This document shows, one piece after another, positions 17,684 to 26,811 of a stretch of DNA of 64,000 bases (the stretch's first letter is position 1; each line of letters opens with the position of its first letter). This DNA comes from JBAXAM01 sp964213355 (GTDB lineage: Bacteria > Pseudomonadota > Gammaproteobacteria > UBA9339): NCBI GenBank assembly GCA_964213355.1, contig CAXOVY010000011.1, forward strand, positions 62,001 through 126,000, read 5' to 3'. The translations under genes and the position numbers were made by a program. The notes beneath the pieces are model-generated. The model searched no databases, was not told the origin of the DNA, and saw only the letters and a program-made list of their open reading frames with translations.

Positions 17684-19204
17684 ATGATAATAGTGGAAAC
17701 AATTGCGAAAATAAGGCGGCTGTATTATGTACAAAACAAGGGGATAAAAACGATAGCTCGTGAATTGAATTTATCAAAAAATACGGTAAAGAAAGTTATC
17801 CGAGACGACAAAACATCAAAGACTTACGTGAGGGATAAACAAACGTTACCAATAATGGGAGAATTCAAAGATCAGCTAACAAGCATGTTAGAAAAAAATA
17901 TTAAGCAGCCGTTGCGTTTAAGATATACAGCAAAAAAATTATACCAAACGCTTTGCAGCAATGGTTTCAAGGGGAGCTATTCAACCATAAATAGATTTAC
18001 TACCGATTGGAGACGTAATAATCATTCTGATGGAAAAAAGGTTTTTATACCACTGGAGTTTGCTCCAGGAGAAGCATTTCAGTTTGACTGGAGTACAGAA
18101 GAGATTGAGTTACAAGGTATATTAACGCGAGTTAAGGTTGCACATATACGACTGTGCTACAGCCGTATGTTTTTAATTGTTGTCTACAGAAATGAGCAAA
18201 TGGAAATGGTTTTTGATGCCCACAATAAAGCCTTTCAATTTTTTGGAGGAACTACAAAAAAAGGCATATTTGACAACATGAAGACTGCTGTTAACAAAGT
18301 ATTTGTTGGCAAAGACCGTAAATTTAATTCACGCTTTTCTGAAATGGCTTCTCATTATTTATTTGAACCGATTGCATGCACACCAGCTTCTGGTTGGGAA
18401 AAGGGTCAGGTAGAATGCCAAGTTAACACTGGGCGTAGAAATTTTTTTACTCCACTTCGTTGTATTAATTATTTAGAAGAACTGAATGAACAGCTTCTCG
18501 GTGAATGCATAGAATGGGCTCAAAAAACAAATCATCCAGAATTAAACGGACGAAAAGTATGGGATGTATATCAAGATGAGAAACCAAGTTTGCTAGAATA
18601 CCGCAACCAATTTGACGCTTATAAACTTGAGCCTTCGGTAGTTTCATCATACAGCTTAATAAACTACGACACCAATATGTATAGTGTAGATTGCGATTAC
18701 GTTGGTGAAGTTGCCGATGTTAGAGCTTATACCAACAAAATTATTATAGTATTCAAAGGAAAAACAATAGGTGAGCATGAGCGTTGTTTCGAGAAAAAAA
18801 AGAAAATTTACGATCCGTGGCACTATATACCAGCGCTTGAGCGCAAACCTGGAGCATTAAGAAATGGCGCTCCTTTTAAGCTTTTAAAATTACCACCATC
18901 ATTTATAAGTATGCAAAATAATCTTAGAGCACATGAAGATGGTGACAAACAATTTATTAAAATTTTATTACAAGTATCAAAACATGGCTTAAATAAAGTT
19001 GATGAAGCGTGTACAAATGCTTTAAAAATAGGAGTAAGTAATGCAGATTTTGTCATACAATATCTGACTCCAGCAACTCCAAAAGAAAAAATAGAAGAAC
19101 GACAGCTGCATTTAATAGAAGCGCCAAGCGAAGATATATGTTGTTATAACGATGCTTTTTTAAGCAATCAGCTTGTATCTCAGGAGGCAATCTATGTCGC
19201 ATGA
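17684..19204 (+). CDS. istA: IS21-family transposase IstA (copy 1)
   Basis: This is a 506-residue transposase. The N-terminal HTH (GIKTIARELNLSKNTVKKVI, about residues 19-38) binds the element ends. The rve/DDE core has Asp in FQFDWSTEE, Asp in FDNMKTAVN and Glu in KGQVECQVN. Downstream regions typical of IstA are intact. The gene starts at an ATG at 17684 shortly after an AAGAGGATAAAAGAGG site. The stop overlaps the istB start region by 11 bases. Confidence 0.93.
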   Translation: MIIVETIAKIRRLYYVQNKGIKTIARELNLSKNTVKKVIRDDKTSKTYVRDKQTLPIMGEFKDQLTSMLEKNIKQPLRLRYTAKKLYQTLCSNGFKGSYSTINRFTTDWRRNNHSDGKKVFIPLEFAPGEAFQFDWSTEEIELQGILTRVKVAHIRLCYSRMFLIVVYRNEQMEMVFDAHNKAFQFFGGTTKKGIFDNMKTAVNKVFVGKDRKFNSRFSEMASHYLFEPIACTPASGWEKGQVECQVNTGRRNFFTPLRCINYLEELNEQLLGECIEWAQKTNHPELNGRKVWDVYQDEKPSLLEYRNQFDAYKLEPSVVSSYSLINYDTNMYSVDCDYVGEVADVRAYTNKIIIVFKGKTIGEHERCFEKKKKIYDPWHYIPALERKPGALRNGAPFKLLKLPPSFISMQNNLRAHEDGDKQFIKILLQVSKHGLNKVDEACTNALKIGVSNADFVIQYLTPATPKEKIEERQLHLIEAPSEDICCYNDAFLSNQLVSQEAIYVA

Positions 19205-19928
19205 AAATATCAAAGAACAATTTGGGGCTCTTGGATTAAAAGGGATGCTGCAATATTTTGATGACATGATTGATTTAAAATCACAAGAAGAGTGGCCACA
19301 AATGCTTCTATCTATGCTTAAAAGCGAAGCATCTTATCGACAAACAAGATCTTTTATGTACAAATTAGGATTAGCTAAATTACCACAAATGAAGTCTATA
19401 GATAACTTCGACCCAACAGGTTTACCAATTAAAATAGAAACGTTAGACAATGCTAAAAGCATGAAATTTATAAAAGACCACTACAATATTTTAATCATTG
19501 GTGGCAGTGGTGCGGGAAAGAGCCATTTAGCGATTGGACTTGCTTACTTAGCATTACAAAATAGTTATCGTATACGGTTTTATAAGTTTGCTGAGCTAGC
19601 AAGAGATCTAATAAAAGCGCAGTCTCACAACTACGAAACAGCATTTATGGCAAAGCTACAAAGGTTCGATCTTGTTGTAATTGATGAGCTAGGCTATTTG
19701 CCGATTGATCCAAAGGCCAGCCCTCTATTATTTGAACTGTTTTCTAATCTTTATGAAAAAGTATCGACAATAATAACCACTCATCTAGCATTCAACGAAT
19801 GGCCAGATATCTTTGGTAACATAAAAGCCACTAAGGCGATAATTGACAGATTTACTCACCACTGTTTGATCTTAGAAACTGGTGATAAAAGCTGGAGATT
19901 GAGGGAGGGAAAAACAACAAAAAATTGA
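19194..19928 (+). CDS. istB: IS21 AAA+ ATPase IstB (copy 1)
   Basis: This is a DnaC-like AAA+ helper that remodels target DNA for IstA. The Walker A motif is GGSGAGKSHLAIG and the Walker B is LVVIDELGYLPID, with a sensor-like TTHLAFNEW. The start is set at the ATG at 19194 because AGGAGG lies six bases upstream. The length of 244 residues is normal. Its 3' two-thirds are duplicated directly downstream. Confidence 0.93.
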   Translation: MSHENIKEQFGALGLKGMLQYFDDMIDLKSQEEWPQMLLSMLKSEASYRQTRSFMYKLGLAKLPQMKSIDNFDPTGLPIKIETLDNAKSMKFIKDHYNILIIGGSGAGKSHLAIGLAYLALQNSYRIRFYKFAELARDLIKAQSHNYETAFMAKLQRFDLVVIDELGYLPIDPKASPLLFELFSNLYEKVSTIITTHLAFNEWPDIFGNIKATKAIIDRFTHHCLILETGDKSWRLREGKTTKN

Positions 19929-20012
19929 TCAGTAAAAGTGAAGTTTTTAGCTCGTGGCAGAGGGGTCAATTTTCGATGCAACTAGGGGGTCAAATTTCGA
20001 TGCAAATTGACA

Positions 20013-20510
20013 GGAAAGAGCCATTTAGCGATTGGACTTGCTTACTTAGCATTACAAAATAGTTATCGTATACGGTTTTATAAGTTTGCTGAGCTAGCAA
20101 GAGATCTAATAAAAGCGCAGTCTCACAACTACGAAACAGCATTTATGGCAAAGCTACAAAGGTTCGATCTTGTTGTAATTGATGAGCTAGGCTATTTGCC
20201 GATTGATCCAAAGGCCAGCCCTCTATTATTTGAACTGTTTTCTAATCTTTATGAAAAAGTATCGACAATAATAACCACTCATCTAGCATTCAACGAATGG
20301 CCAGATATCTTTGGTAACATAAAAGCCACTAAGGCGATAATTGACAGATTTACTCACCACTGTTTGATCTTAGAAACTGGTGATAAAAGCTGGAGATTGA
20401 GGGAGGGAAAAACAACAAAAAATTGATCAGTAAAAGTGAAGTTTTTAGCTCGTGGCAGAGGGGTCAATTTTCGATGCAACTAGGGGGTCAAATTTCGATG
20501 CAAATTGACA
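20013..20510 (+). repeat. 498-bp tandem duplication of the IS21 right end, with istB 3' part
   Basis: The block 19515-20012 (from GGAAAGAGCC inside the istB Walker A to the right IS terminus) is repeated immediately at 20013-20510, and I found no mismatch by eye. The first terminus AAATTGACA joins directly to the repeat. The junction fortuitously restores a TTG start and a T-GKSHLAIG reading frame, so 139 codons of istB remain open, but most of the Walker A and the N-terminal domain are missing. The fragment is not expected to be functional. Confidence 0.92.
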
Positions 20511-20573
20511 ATTATACCCTATCAACATAAACTTGATTTAAACGCAGTTGCTAGCTGTTTGGATATATATTTA

Positions 20574-21569
20574 TTATGAATTAATTTTTAATGACACCTC
20601 ACCAACCGCAAAAGGGCGTATTTCATTGCTGCTATCTTTAAGCAAAAAATATCCTTTATCATTAATACCTAAGCCAACGCCTGATATTTTTTGTTGCTGC
20701 GGAGTAACAATTGTTACTTTTTTTCCATAGGTAATATCTAGCTCGTGCCACTTTTTAAGAAATGATTTTAAACCATTTTTTTGGAACTCGGACGAAGTTG
20801 CTAATAGCTTATCTAGCAACAGGCTAGCTAGTTTGTTTCTCTGTGGCACTGCATTAATAATTTGCGCAACACTGCACCAAGGCTGATCAATTGCTTGTGA
20901 TGTTTTTTGTGGCATATTAACATTCAAACCTACACCAATTACGGCATGACAAATGTTATGCGCTTCTCCCGAAATCTCAATTAAAATACCTGCAAGCTTG
21001 CGTTTTTGCCAAAGCACATCATTGGGCCATTTTAAAGCAATATCTTTTTTAATCCCATAGCTGTCTAAAGCTTCGGCAACAGCAACAGCAATGGCAATGC
21101 TTAGGCCGCTTAATTCACTTGATTCTTTTGCAAAATCCCAAAGTAACGATAAACAGATATTTCTGGCATAAGGAGATACCCCCCCCCTCCCAAACCAACC
21201 CATCCCCCCAGATTGACTTTAAGCAAAAAAAATATTGTTATTTTTTGCTTTAGTTTTGATAAGCTCGGCCAAATAGGTATTTGTTGACGGGGTTTCATCC
21301 AAAACAACTAAATTATCAACAAAAACCCTATATTTAGCACTTATAGATTGAGCGATTATTTTCTTATTTAACAATTCTAAACCACCAGATATTCGATAGC
21401 CTTGATTGGTCCTTGCTTCGATCTCAATTCCGTATTTATTTAGTTGCTTGATAAGCTTCCAAATAGCGCCTCTAGTCAATCCAAGTTTCTCACCTAGATC
21501 TGAGCCGGAGTGAAAAGCACCATCGCTCAATAACTCTAAGAGAACCTTAATATTTTTGTTCATATGCAA
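20574..21569 (-). pseudogene. birA: Biotin-protein ligase / biotin operon repressor, broken by an in-frame stop
   Basis: Two halves lie in the same frame. The upstream half (21569-21222) has the BirA winged HTH (GEKLGLTRGAIWKLIKQL) and the start of the ligase domain (DETPSTNTYLAE). The downstream half (21218-20574) has the rest: DIALKWPNDVLW, KLAGILIEISGE, IGVGLNVNM, and the SH3-like C-terminal domain. Between them a single TAA at 21219-21221 stands where the family has Glu in the AESQ segment (GAA to TAA). The following glycine/arginine loop (usual GRGRRGR) is also degraded to a G-rich run. BirA is normally essential, so another copy, readthrough or a sequence error must be considered. Confidence 0.85.
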
Positions 21570-21611
21570 ATCAGATTAAACTATCATAGTGGAATTTTTT
21601 GACTACTAACA

Positions 21612-23738
21612 CTATTTTTCGGTCATCATCCAAATCCCATCCCAATTTGCTGGCGGATGATTTGCACTAAAAACCAAACAGCGCTTGATAAACATTTTTA
21701 TAAGTAGATCTTCTGGGTATTTTTTATCCAAATCATTGAAAAGATTTATAGCCGTTTGCCAATCACCAGCTTCATAATGAGAAAAAGCGCCAAAAAACCC
21801 TTTATTATACTGTTCCAACTTTAAATCTGGTATTACTGCCACATCCCCCAAAAACTCATAAACATAAACACCCTGCTGTTTCCCTTTAACAGCAACTTTG
21901 TCAAGCAAACGGAATTTAAAACTATCTTTTACTTTATTGTAAGTAAACTCACTTACAATTATCCAAGTTCCATATATTTTATTTAACCCTTCTAAACGAC
22001 TGGCTAGATTAACAGGATCACCTAATGAAGTATAATTTAAACGCTCATCAGAACCAACATTACCAACAACTACTTCCCCAGTATTGATACCGATACGCGT
22101 TGCAACCACTGGTTTGTTTTCTATGCGAAACTCTTCGTTCAATTGCTTCAGTGCAATCTGTATTTGCAATACCGCTTGGCAAGCATGTAGTGCGTGTTCT
22201 GGATCATCCACTGGCGCTCCCCAAAAAGCCATCAACCCATCACCCATATATTTGTCAACGGTACCATTCATTTCAATTATAACTTTAGTTATTGCCTGAA
22301 AATATCTAGACAAATACTGCATCAACTCCTGCGAATTAATATGTTCCGACAATTGAGTGAAATTTTCAATGTCCGTAAAGATTAAAGTTAATTCTTTGGT
22401 CTCACCACCAACCGTGGCTACTTTATTGCTAGCAATTAATTTTTTCACCAAAACAACTGGCATATAACGTTGAAAAGAACCTAAAGCATTTCTCATTTTC
22501 ACAAAAGACTGTTCAATTTCATCAATTTCGAGAATCCGCGAAAATCTTTCTTTTATTTCCATTAATCTTAATTGGCAAATAAAATTGGCATCATGCGCTA
22601 ACCTTCCAATAGGACGACTGATACCTAAAGCTAAAATAGAAGCTAAGATAATCCCAAAAAATAAAGCTACAGAAATAAATATCATTGATACTAAAACTCT
22701 CTTACGCAACGGAGCGGTAATATCATCCATTGGTGTTACTGTAGAAACAAACCATGGGTATGTAGTTCGTATGTCTACAATTTCCTCATAAGCAGCAACA
22801 TACCTTTTGTTACCAACTGAATAAATAAATGGTGATTGATGATTTTGCTGATAAATTGCAAAAGATTTTTTTAACCAGGGCAGATCTAGAGAATCAATTT
22901 TTGGGAATTCTTTACCCTCGAACAACTTCTTATTACTCAGATCATGCAGAGACACAAGATAACCATTACCATCATGACCACCAACTATAGAAATAGTACT
23001 GTTTTTGGTAATCCTAATGTCGTGGACGTATTTAGAAATAGTTTCAATCAACATATCTACGCCAAACACGCCCAGCAAGTTTCCTTTAGAATCATATAGT
23101 GGAAATGCGACGGTAAGAGCGAGCGGTTCTCCTTGATGACCATTAACCTTAAGAAATTTATAAACAACCCATACACGTTCTTTTGTCTGTTTAGCTCGTT
23201 GATACCATGGCCTTAACCGTATATCTCTACCATCGAAAGGTAGTTCTTTAACAGATAATAACATCCCTTGGGCATTGAAAAGTTTTTCTATGCTCCTATT
23301 ACCATTGCTACCTCGCAGGACGACCTGCTCTAAATAATTACCATTGTCAACCCTATTTAACCAATAAAAATTACCATCAGCACCTGCCCAATAGGCACCA
23401 CATATACTTAGGTCATCACTAATAAGACTATATAAAAATTTGGCGAATTTATCAGAGTATTCGGGCTTAATAACGCCACTATTAAGCATCTGAAAACCCG
23501 TAAAGGCATCATCATTTAGCGGCCTGAAAAAGTTGCTAACCTGCGAGCTAACTTCTCTACTGAGATGGGTTAAAGAATAATTCGCTACTGCAACTAAAAG
23601 TGAATTGAAAACAAAATAATTAATACTGATAATTAAAGCAGATATTCCAAATAACAAAAAAAGAACTATACTAAGAATACTTAACCGTATACTAATTTTA
23701 ATCGGCCAGCGCATTAAAAAAACACTTTTCCATGCCAT
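21612..23738 (-). CDS. Membrane class III adenylate/guanylate cyclase with Cache and HAMP domains
   Basis: This 708-residue protein should sense an extracytoplasmic signal and make a cyclic nucleotide. A transmembrane helix near residues 15-40 is followed by a double-Cache sensor (about 55-345), a second helix near 350-375 and a HAMP-like linker. The class III catalytic domain is at about 445-610, with metal Asp in FTDIENF, base-contact Lys in VDKYMGDG, and the transition-state Asn/Arg segment NLASRLEG. A helical, TPR-like tail ends the protein. The Lys in the substrate site favours ATP over GTP. It starts at 23738, though Met10 is also possible. Confidence 0.88.
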   Translation of the reverse strand: MAWKSVFLMRWPIKISIRLSILSIVLFLLFGISALIISINYFVFNSLLVAVANYSLTHLSREVSSQVSNFFRPLNDDAFTGFQMLNSGVIKPEYSDKFAKFLYSLISDDLSICGAYWAGADGNFYWLNRVDNGNYLEQVVLRGSNGNRSIEKLFNAQGMLLSVKELPFDGRDIRLRPWYQRAKQTKERVWVVYKFLKVNGHQGEPLALTVAFPLYDSKGNLLGVFGVDMLIETISKYVHDIRITKNSTISIVGGHDGNGYLVSLHDLSNKKLFEGKEFPKIDSLDLPWLKKSFAIYQQNHQSPFIYSVGNKRYVAAYEEIVDIRTTYPWFVSTVTPMDDITAPLRKRVLVSMIFISVALFFGIILASILALGISRPIGRLAHDANFICQLRLMEIKERFSRILEIDEIEQSFVKMRNALGSFQRYMPVVLVKKLIASNKVATVGGETKELTLIFTDIENFTQLSEHINSQELMQYLSRYFQAITKVIIEMNGTVDKYMGDGLMAFWGAPVDDPEHALHACQAVLQIQIALKQLNEEFRIENKPVVATRIGINTGEVVVGNVGSDERLNYTSLGDPVNLASRLEGLNKIYGTWIIVSEFTYNKVKDSFKFRLLDKVAVKGKQQGVYVYEFLGDVAVIPDLKLEQYNKGFFGAFSHYEAGDWQTAINLFNDLDKKYPEDLLIKMFIKRCLVFSANHPPANWDGIWMMTEK

Positions 23739-23810
23739 AGAAAACCTCTTTGCTTAAATATCCAACAAAATTACATGTCGCGACGCAATGACGTCGAAGC
23801 ATTAGGTAGT

Positions 23811-25910
23811 CTAACTTTTAATTTCTTCCGCAGCAACTTCCTTCATGCTTAGCCGCACTTTACCCATGCGGTCTACTTCGATAACTTTGACTTTCACCTC
23901 TTGTCCCTCTTGCAAATAGTCATGTACGTCGTTAACTCTCGTATTTGTAATCTGAGAAATATGGACTAAACCATCTTTATTAGGAAGGAATGCTACCACT
24001 GCACCAAAATCCATTATTCTTGTAACTTTGCCAGTATATATTTTACCAACTTCAGCTTCGGCAGTTATAGCCTCAATACGACGCCTGGCTTCAGCGGCAG
24101 CATTCTTATCAGCTGATGCAATCATTATAGTACCATCATCTTTAATATCGATCATAGCACCCGTCTCTTCAACCAAACCACGAATTACTATACCGCCCTT
24201 ACCAATAACATCACGAATCTTTTCTGGATTAATATGTATGGTAGTAATACGCGGAGCAAAATCAGAAATATGCTCTCTTGGGGAAGCGATTTTTGCACGC
24301 ATCAAATTAAAAATATGAATCCGTGCTTCTTTTGCTTGAGCAAGAGCAATACGCATAATTTCTTCGGTTATACCTTCAATTTTAATATCCATCTGAAGTG
24401 CAGTAATACCTTGGGCAGTACCTGCAACTTTGAAATCCATATCACCAAGGTGATCTTCATCGCCTAAAATATCAGTCAAAATAGCAAAACGCTCGCCTTC
24501 TTTGATCAAACCCATAGCAATACCAGCAACTGGAGATTTAATTGGGACACCAGCATCCATCAAAGATAGACTGGCACCACAAACTGAGGCCATTGAGCTT
24601 GAACCGTTTGACTCAGTAATTTCGGAAACAACACGCAGCACATAAGGAAATTCTTCTTTACTTGGAATTACTGCCTGCAGAGCACGCCTAGCCAAATTAC
24701 CATGACCAATTTCACGACGTTTTGGACTGCCCATCATACCGACCTCACCAGTTGAATATGGAGGAAAATTATAATGCAACATAAAACGCTCTTTGCTTTC
24801 ACCTGCTGGAACATCAATGACCTGCGCATCACCTTCGGTAGCTAGAGTGGTAACAACCACGGCTTGAGTTTCACCACGAGTAAAAACTGCGCTACCGTGC
24901 GCACGCGGCAATAATCCTAAATTGATATCAATTGGCCGTACAGTTTTTTTATCACGACCATCGATACGTGGAAGATCAGCTAAAATACGACCACGTACAA
25001 TTTGACTTTCTACCGCAAACACAGCATTGGTAACATGTTCTGCAGTTGGACTAGTCTCTTCTTTAGTTACAAAAAGACTAACTGCTTTTTTGCGAATTGC
25101 ATCTAATTTAGGGTAACGAGCTTGCTTGTCGGTAACCTCATAAGCAGCAACAATATCTACTTCGATTTCTTTTTTGATTAGCGCGATCAATTCATGTTGC
25201 GCTTCTGATGGCTTAAATTCCCATTTTTGCCTACCGGACTCAGCGGCAAATTCTTTGATCGCCTCAATGACAACTTGCATTTCTCTATGCCCGAACATTA
25301 CTGCTCCAAGCATAATCTCCTCAGACAACTCGCTAGCTTCAGATTCAACCATTAAAATTGCATTTTTTGTACCTGCAACTACTAAATCCAAACCAGAAGC
25401 ATTTGCCTGTTTGACGGTTGGATTAAGCAAATAACCACCATCTTTATAACCAACTCGAGCAGCGGCAAGTGGACCATTAAACGGAATACCAGAAACCTCA
25501 AGAGCAGCAGCAGCACCGATCAATGCCAAAACATCTGGAGCAACATCTGGATCAAGTGACATTAAAGTTGCAACCACCTGCACTTCATTGGTAAAACCAT
25601 CTGAAAATGATGGTCGCAACGGTCGATCGATTAAACGTGAAATTAGAGTTTCTTGGGTACTAGGACGACTTTCGCGCTTGATAAAACCACCAGGCAATCT
25701 ACCATTTGCATAATAACGCTCCTGATAGTTTACAGTTAACGGGAAAAAATCACGGTTTGGCACAGCTTCTTTTTTAGCAACAGCTGTCACTAAAATCACC
25801 GCATCACCCATACTGACTACGACTGCCCCAGTTGCCTGTCTTGCGATCGCACCCGTTTCTAAAGTAACTATTTGTTCACCGTATTGAAAAGATTTTTTAG
25901 TATATTTCAT
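23811..25910 (-). CDS. pnp: Polynucleotide phosphorylase
   Basis: PNPase degrades RNA phosphorolytically and is a degradosome partner. The 699-residue length is standard. Two RNase PH domains are present: the first from residue 10, with the PLTVNYQERYYANGRLPGGF segment, and the second with GETQAVVVTTLA and the SSMASVCG and GDEDHLGDMDFKVAG segments. A KH domain (DVIGKGGIVIRG) near residue 560 and an S1 domain (GKVTRIMDFGAVV) near residue 625 follow. It lies directly downstream of rpsO, as in most proteobacteria. Confidence 0.97.
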   Translation of the reverse strand: MKYTKKSFQYGEQIVTLETGAIARQATGAVVVSMGDAVILVTAVAKKEAVPNRDFFPLTVNYQERYYANGRLPGGFIKRESRPSTQETLISRLIDRPLRPSFSDGFTNEVQVVATLMSLDPDVAPDVLALIGAAAALEVSGIPFNGPLAAARVGYKDGGYLLNPTVKQANASGLDLVVAGTKNAILMVESEASELSEEIMLGAVMFGHREMQVVIEAIKEFAAESGRQKWEFKPSEAQHELIALIKKEIEVDIVAAYEVTDKQARYPKLDAIRKKAVSLFVTKEETSPTAEHVTNAVFAVESQIVRGRILADLPRIDGRDKKTVRPIDINLGLLPRAHGSAVFTRGETQAVVVTTLATEGDAQVIDVPAGESKERFMLHYNFPPYSTGEVGMMGSPKRREIGHGNLARRALQAVIPSKEEFPYVLRVVSEITESNGSSSMASVCGASLSLMDAGVPIKSPVAGIAMGLIKEGERFAILTDILGDEDHLGDMDFKVAGTAQGITALQMDIKIEGITEEIMRIALAQAKEARIHIFNLMRAKIASPREHISDFAPRITTIHINPEKIRDVIGKGGIVIRGLVEETGAMIDIKDDGTIMIASADKNAAAEARRRIEAITAEAEVGKIYTGKVTRIMDFGAVVAFLPNKDGLVHISQITNTRVNDVHDYLQEGQEVKVKVIEVDRMGKVRLSMKEVAAEEIKS

Positions 25911-25999
25911 TAAGCACTATTTCCTATTTTGTAGCTTGTAACAGGTTTATCTTAAGCAGCCATTCTTTTGATAAACACTATCGCAAACTCTAATTATTC

Positions 26000-26018
26000 G
26001 CCAACGACTATCGTTGGC
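26000..26018 (-). promoter_or_regulatory. rpsO-pnp intergenic hairpin
   Basis: Arms GCCAACGA and TCGTTGGC enclose a three-base loop 11 bases after the rpsO stop. No T-run follows on the minus strand. In E. coli the rpsO-pnp gap carries a terminator and an RNase III-cut stem that lets PNPase control its own mRNA. This stem is a candidate for that role. Confidence 0.5.
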
Positions 26019-26028
26019 TATTTTGGTC

Positions 26029-26298
26029 TTAACCACGTAAATTTAAGCGAGCAACAATACCGCGATAACGCTCAATATCATTTGCTTTTAAATAATTAAG
26101 CACACTTCTGCGCAAATTAACCTTGCGAATTAATCCACGACGAGAATGATGGTCTTTATTATGAGTTTTAAAATGCTCAGTCAACTGACTAATGTCTTTA
26201 GTCAAAAGCGCAATCTGCACTTCCGGAGATCCAGTATCGCCCTCAGCTAAACCATAATCTTTAACAATTTGTGCCTTTTCAGCAGATGATAATGACAT
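26029..26298 (-). CDS. rpsO: 30S ribosomal protein S15
   Basis: This is the 89-residue primary rRNA-binding protein of the 30S platform. It has the canonical DTGSPEVQIALLT segment near residue 21, the HNKDHHSRRGL loop near residue 45 and the C-terminal LRRSVLNYLKANDIERY. Transcription goes into pnp. The usual upstream neighbour truB is separated by a ferredoxin gene and a 251-bp gap. Confidence 0.97.
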   Translation of the reverse strand: MSLSSAEKAQIVKDYGLAEGDTGSPEVQIALLTKDISQLTEHFKTHNKDHHSRRGLIRKVNLRRSVLNYLKANDIERYRGIVARLNLRG

Positions 26299-26484
26299 AA
26301 AACCTCTCTTTTATTTATTAATGGACGCGCCAAAGGACTAAATCTTGTGACCTCACACGCTTAATTTCCGCCAACCGCTGTCATTTGCAGAAGGCGGTGT
26401 TTATAAACTAACACTTTTCAATGAAGAATTCTATTGAATTTACTCATAGCATCAAGACTTTTAGTCGACGCACTGCAAGCTTGA

Positions 26485-26540
26485 TAGCCGCAGACTTTAG
26501 CTTGCGTTCCCTAACCCGCAGGCTAAAGCCTGCGCCTACC
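26485..26540. repeat. REP-like palindromic repeat pair
   Basis: Two imperfect palindromes CAGACTTTAGCTTGCG and CGCAGGCTAAAGCCTGCG stand in opposite orientation, bordered by TAGCCG and CCTACC. A closely similar pair occurs at 36828-36884. The remainder of the 251-bp gap between rpsO and the ferredoxin gene shows nothing else except the rpsO upstream region. Confidence 0.65.
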
Positions 26541-26549
26541 GAATAATAT

Positions 26550-26774
26550 CTAGCCATCATTACCAATCGCATCAACTGGACAACTAGATAAAGCCTGTTC
26601 ACATAAGGCTATATCTTCGGAACCTGGTTGGGCTTTAACATACATACCACCACTTGGGTTTTCAGCAAAAAAATTACTAGCAATATCAACGCATTGACCA
26701 CAACTAATACAGTTAGTATCAACATAATATTTACCAGCAACACTGTTTGCTGCTTTTGCGCTTTTATTAGCCAT
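26550..26774 (-). CDS. Small [4Fe-4S] ferredoxin
   Basis: This is a 74-residue soluble electron carrier. It has one cluster-binding set, CISCGQC near residues 22-28 plus CPVDAI near the C-terminus. One extra Cys lies just before the last ligand. The short N-terminal tail is Ala/Lys-rich and not membrane-like. Its redox partner cannot be inferred. It interrupts the otherwise conserved truB-rpsO junction, with 37 bases between it and truB. Confidence 0.85.
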   Translation of the reverse strand: MANKSAKAANSVAGKYYVDTNCISCGQCVDIASNFFAENPSGGMYVKAQPGSEDIALCEQALSSCPVDAIGNDG

Positions 26775-26811
26775 TTTTATTCTCCTATTTTATGGTTTAC
26801 AAAAAAAGATT

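Larger units (their letters stand above)
17567..20012 (+). mobile_element. IS21-family element, copy 1
   Basis: Ends are TGTCAATTT at 17567 and AAATTGACA at 20012, with internal repeats of the AATTGACCCCTCTA type at both ends, as IS21 elements have. It contains istA and istB. No target duplication is visible: the left flank is TAAAAG and the right flank, after the tandem copy, is ATTATACC. A second, interrupted copy starts at 60154. Confidence 0.88.

Noticed and set aside
20007..20426. 139-codon frame with a GKSHLAIG start, as a possible small ATPase
   Set aside because: It is the duplicated istB 3' part joined to the IS terminus. The TTG start and T-GKS are created by the junction and most of the Walker A is absent.
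24028..25434. Plus-strand frames of 77-96 codons inside pnp
   Set aside because: pnp is unambiguous on the other strand and these lack starts with ribosome sites.
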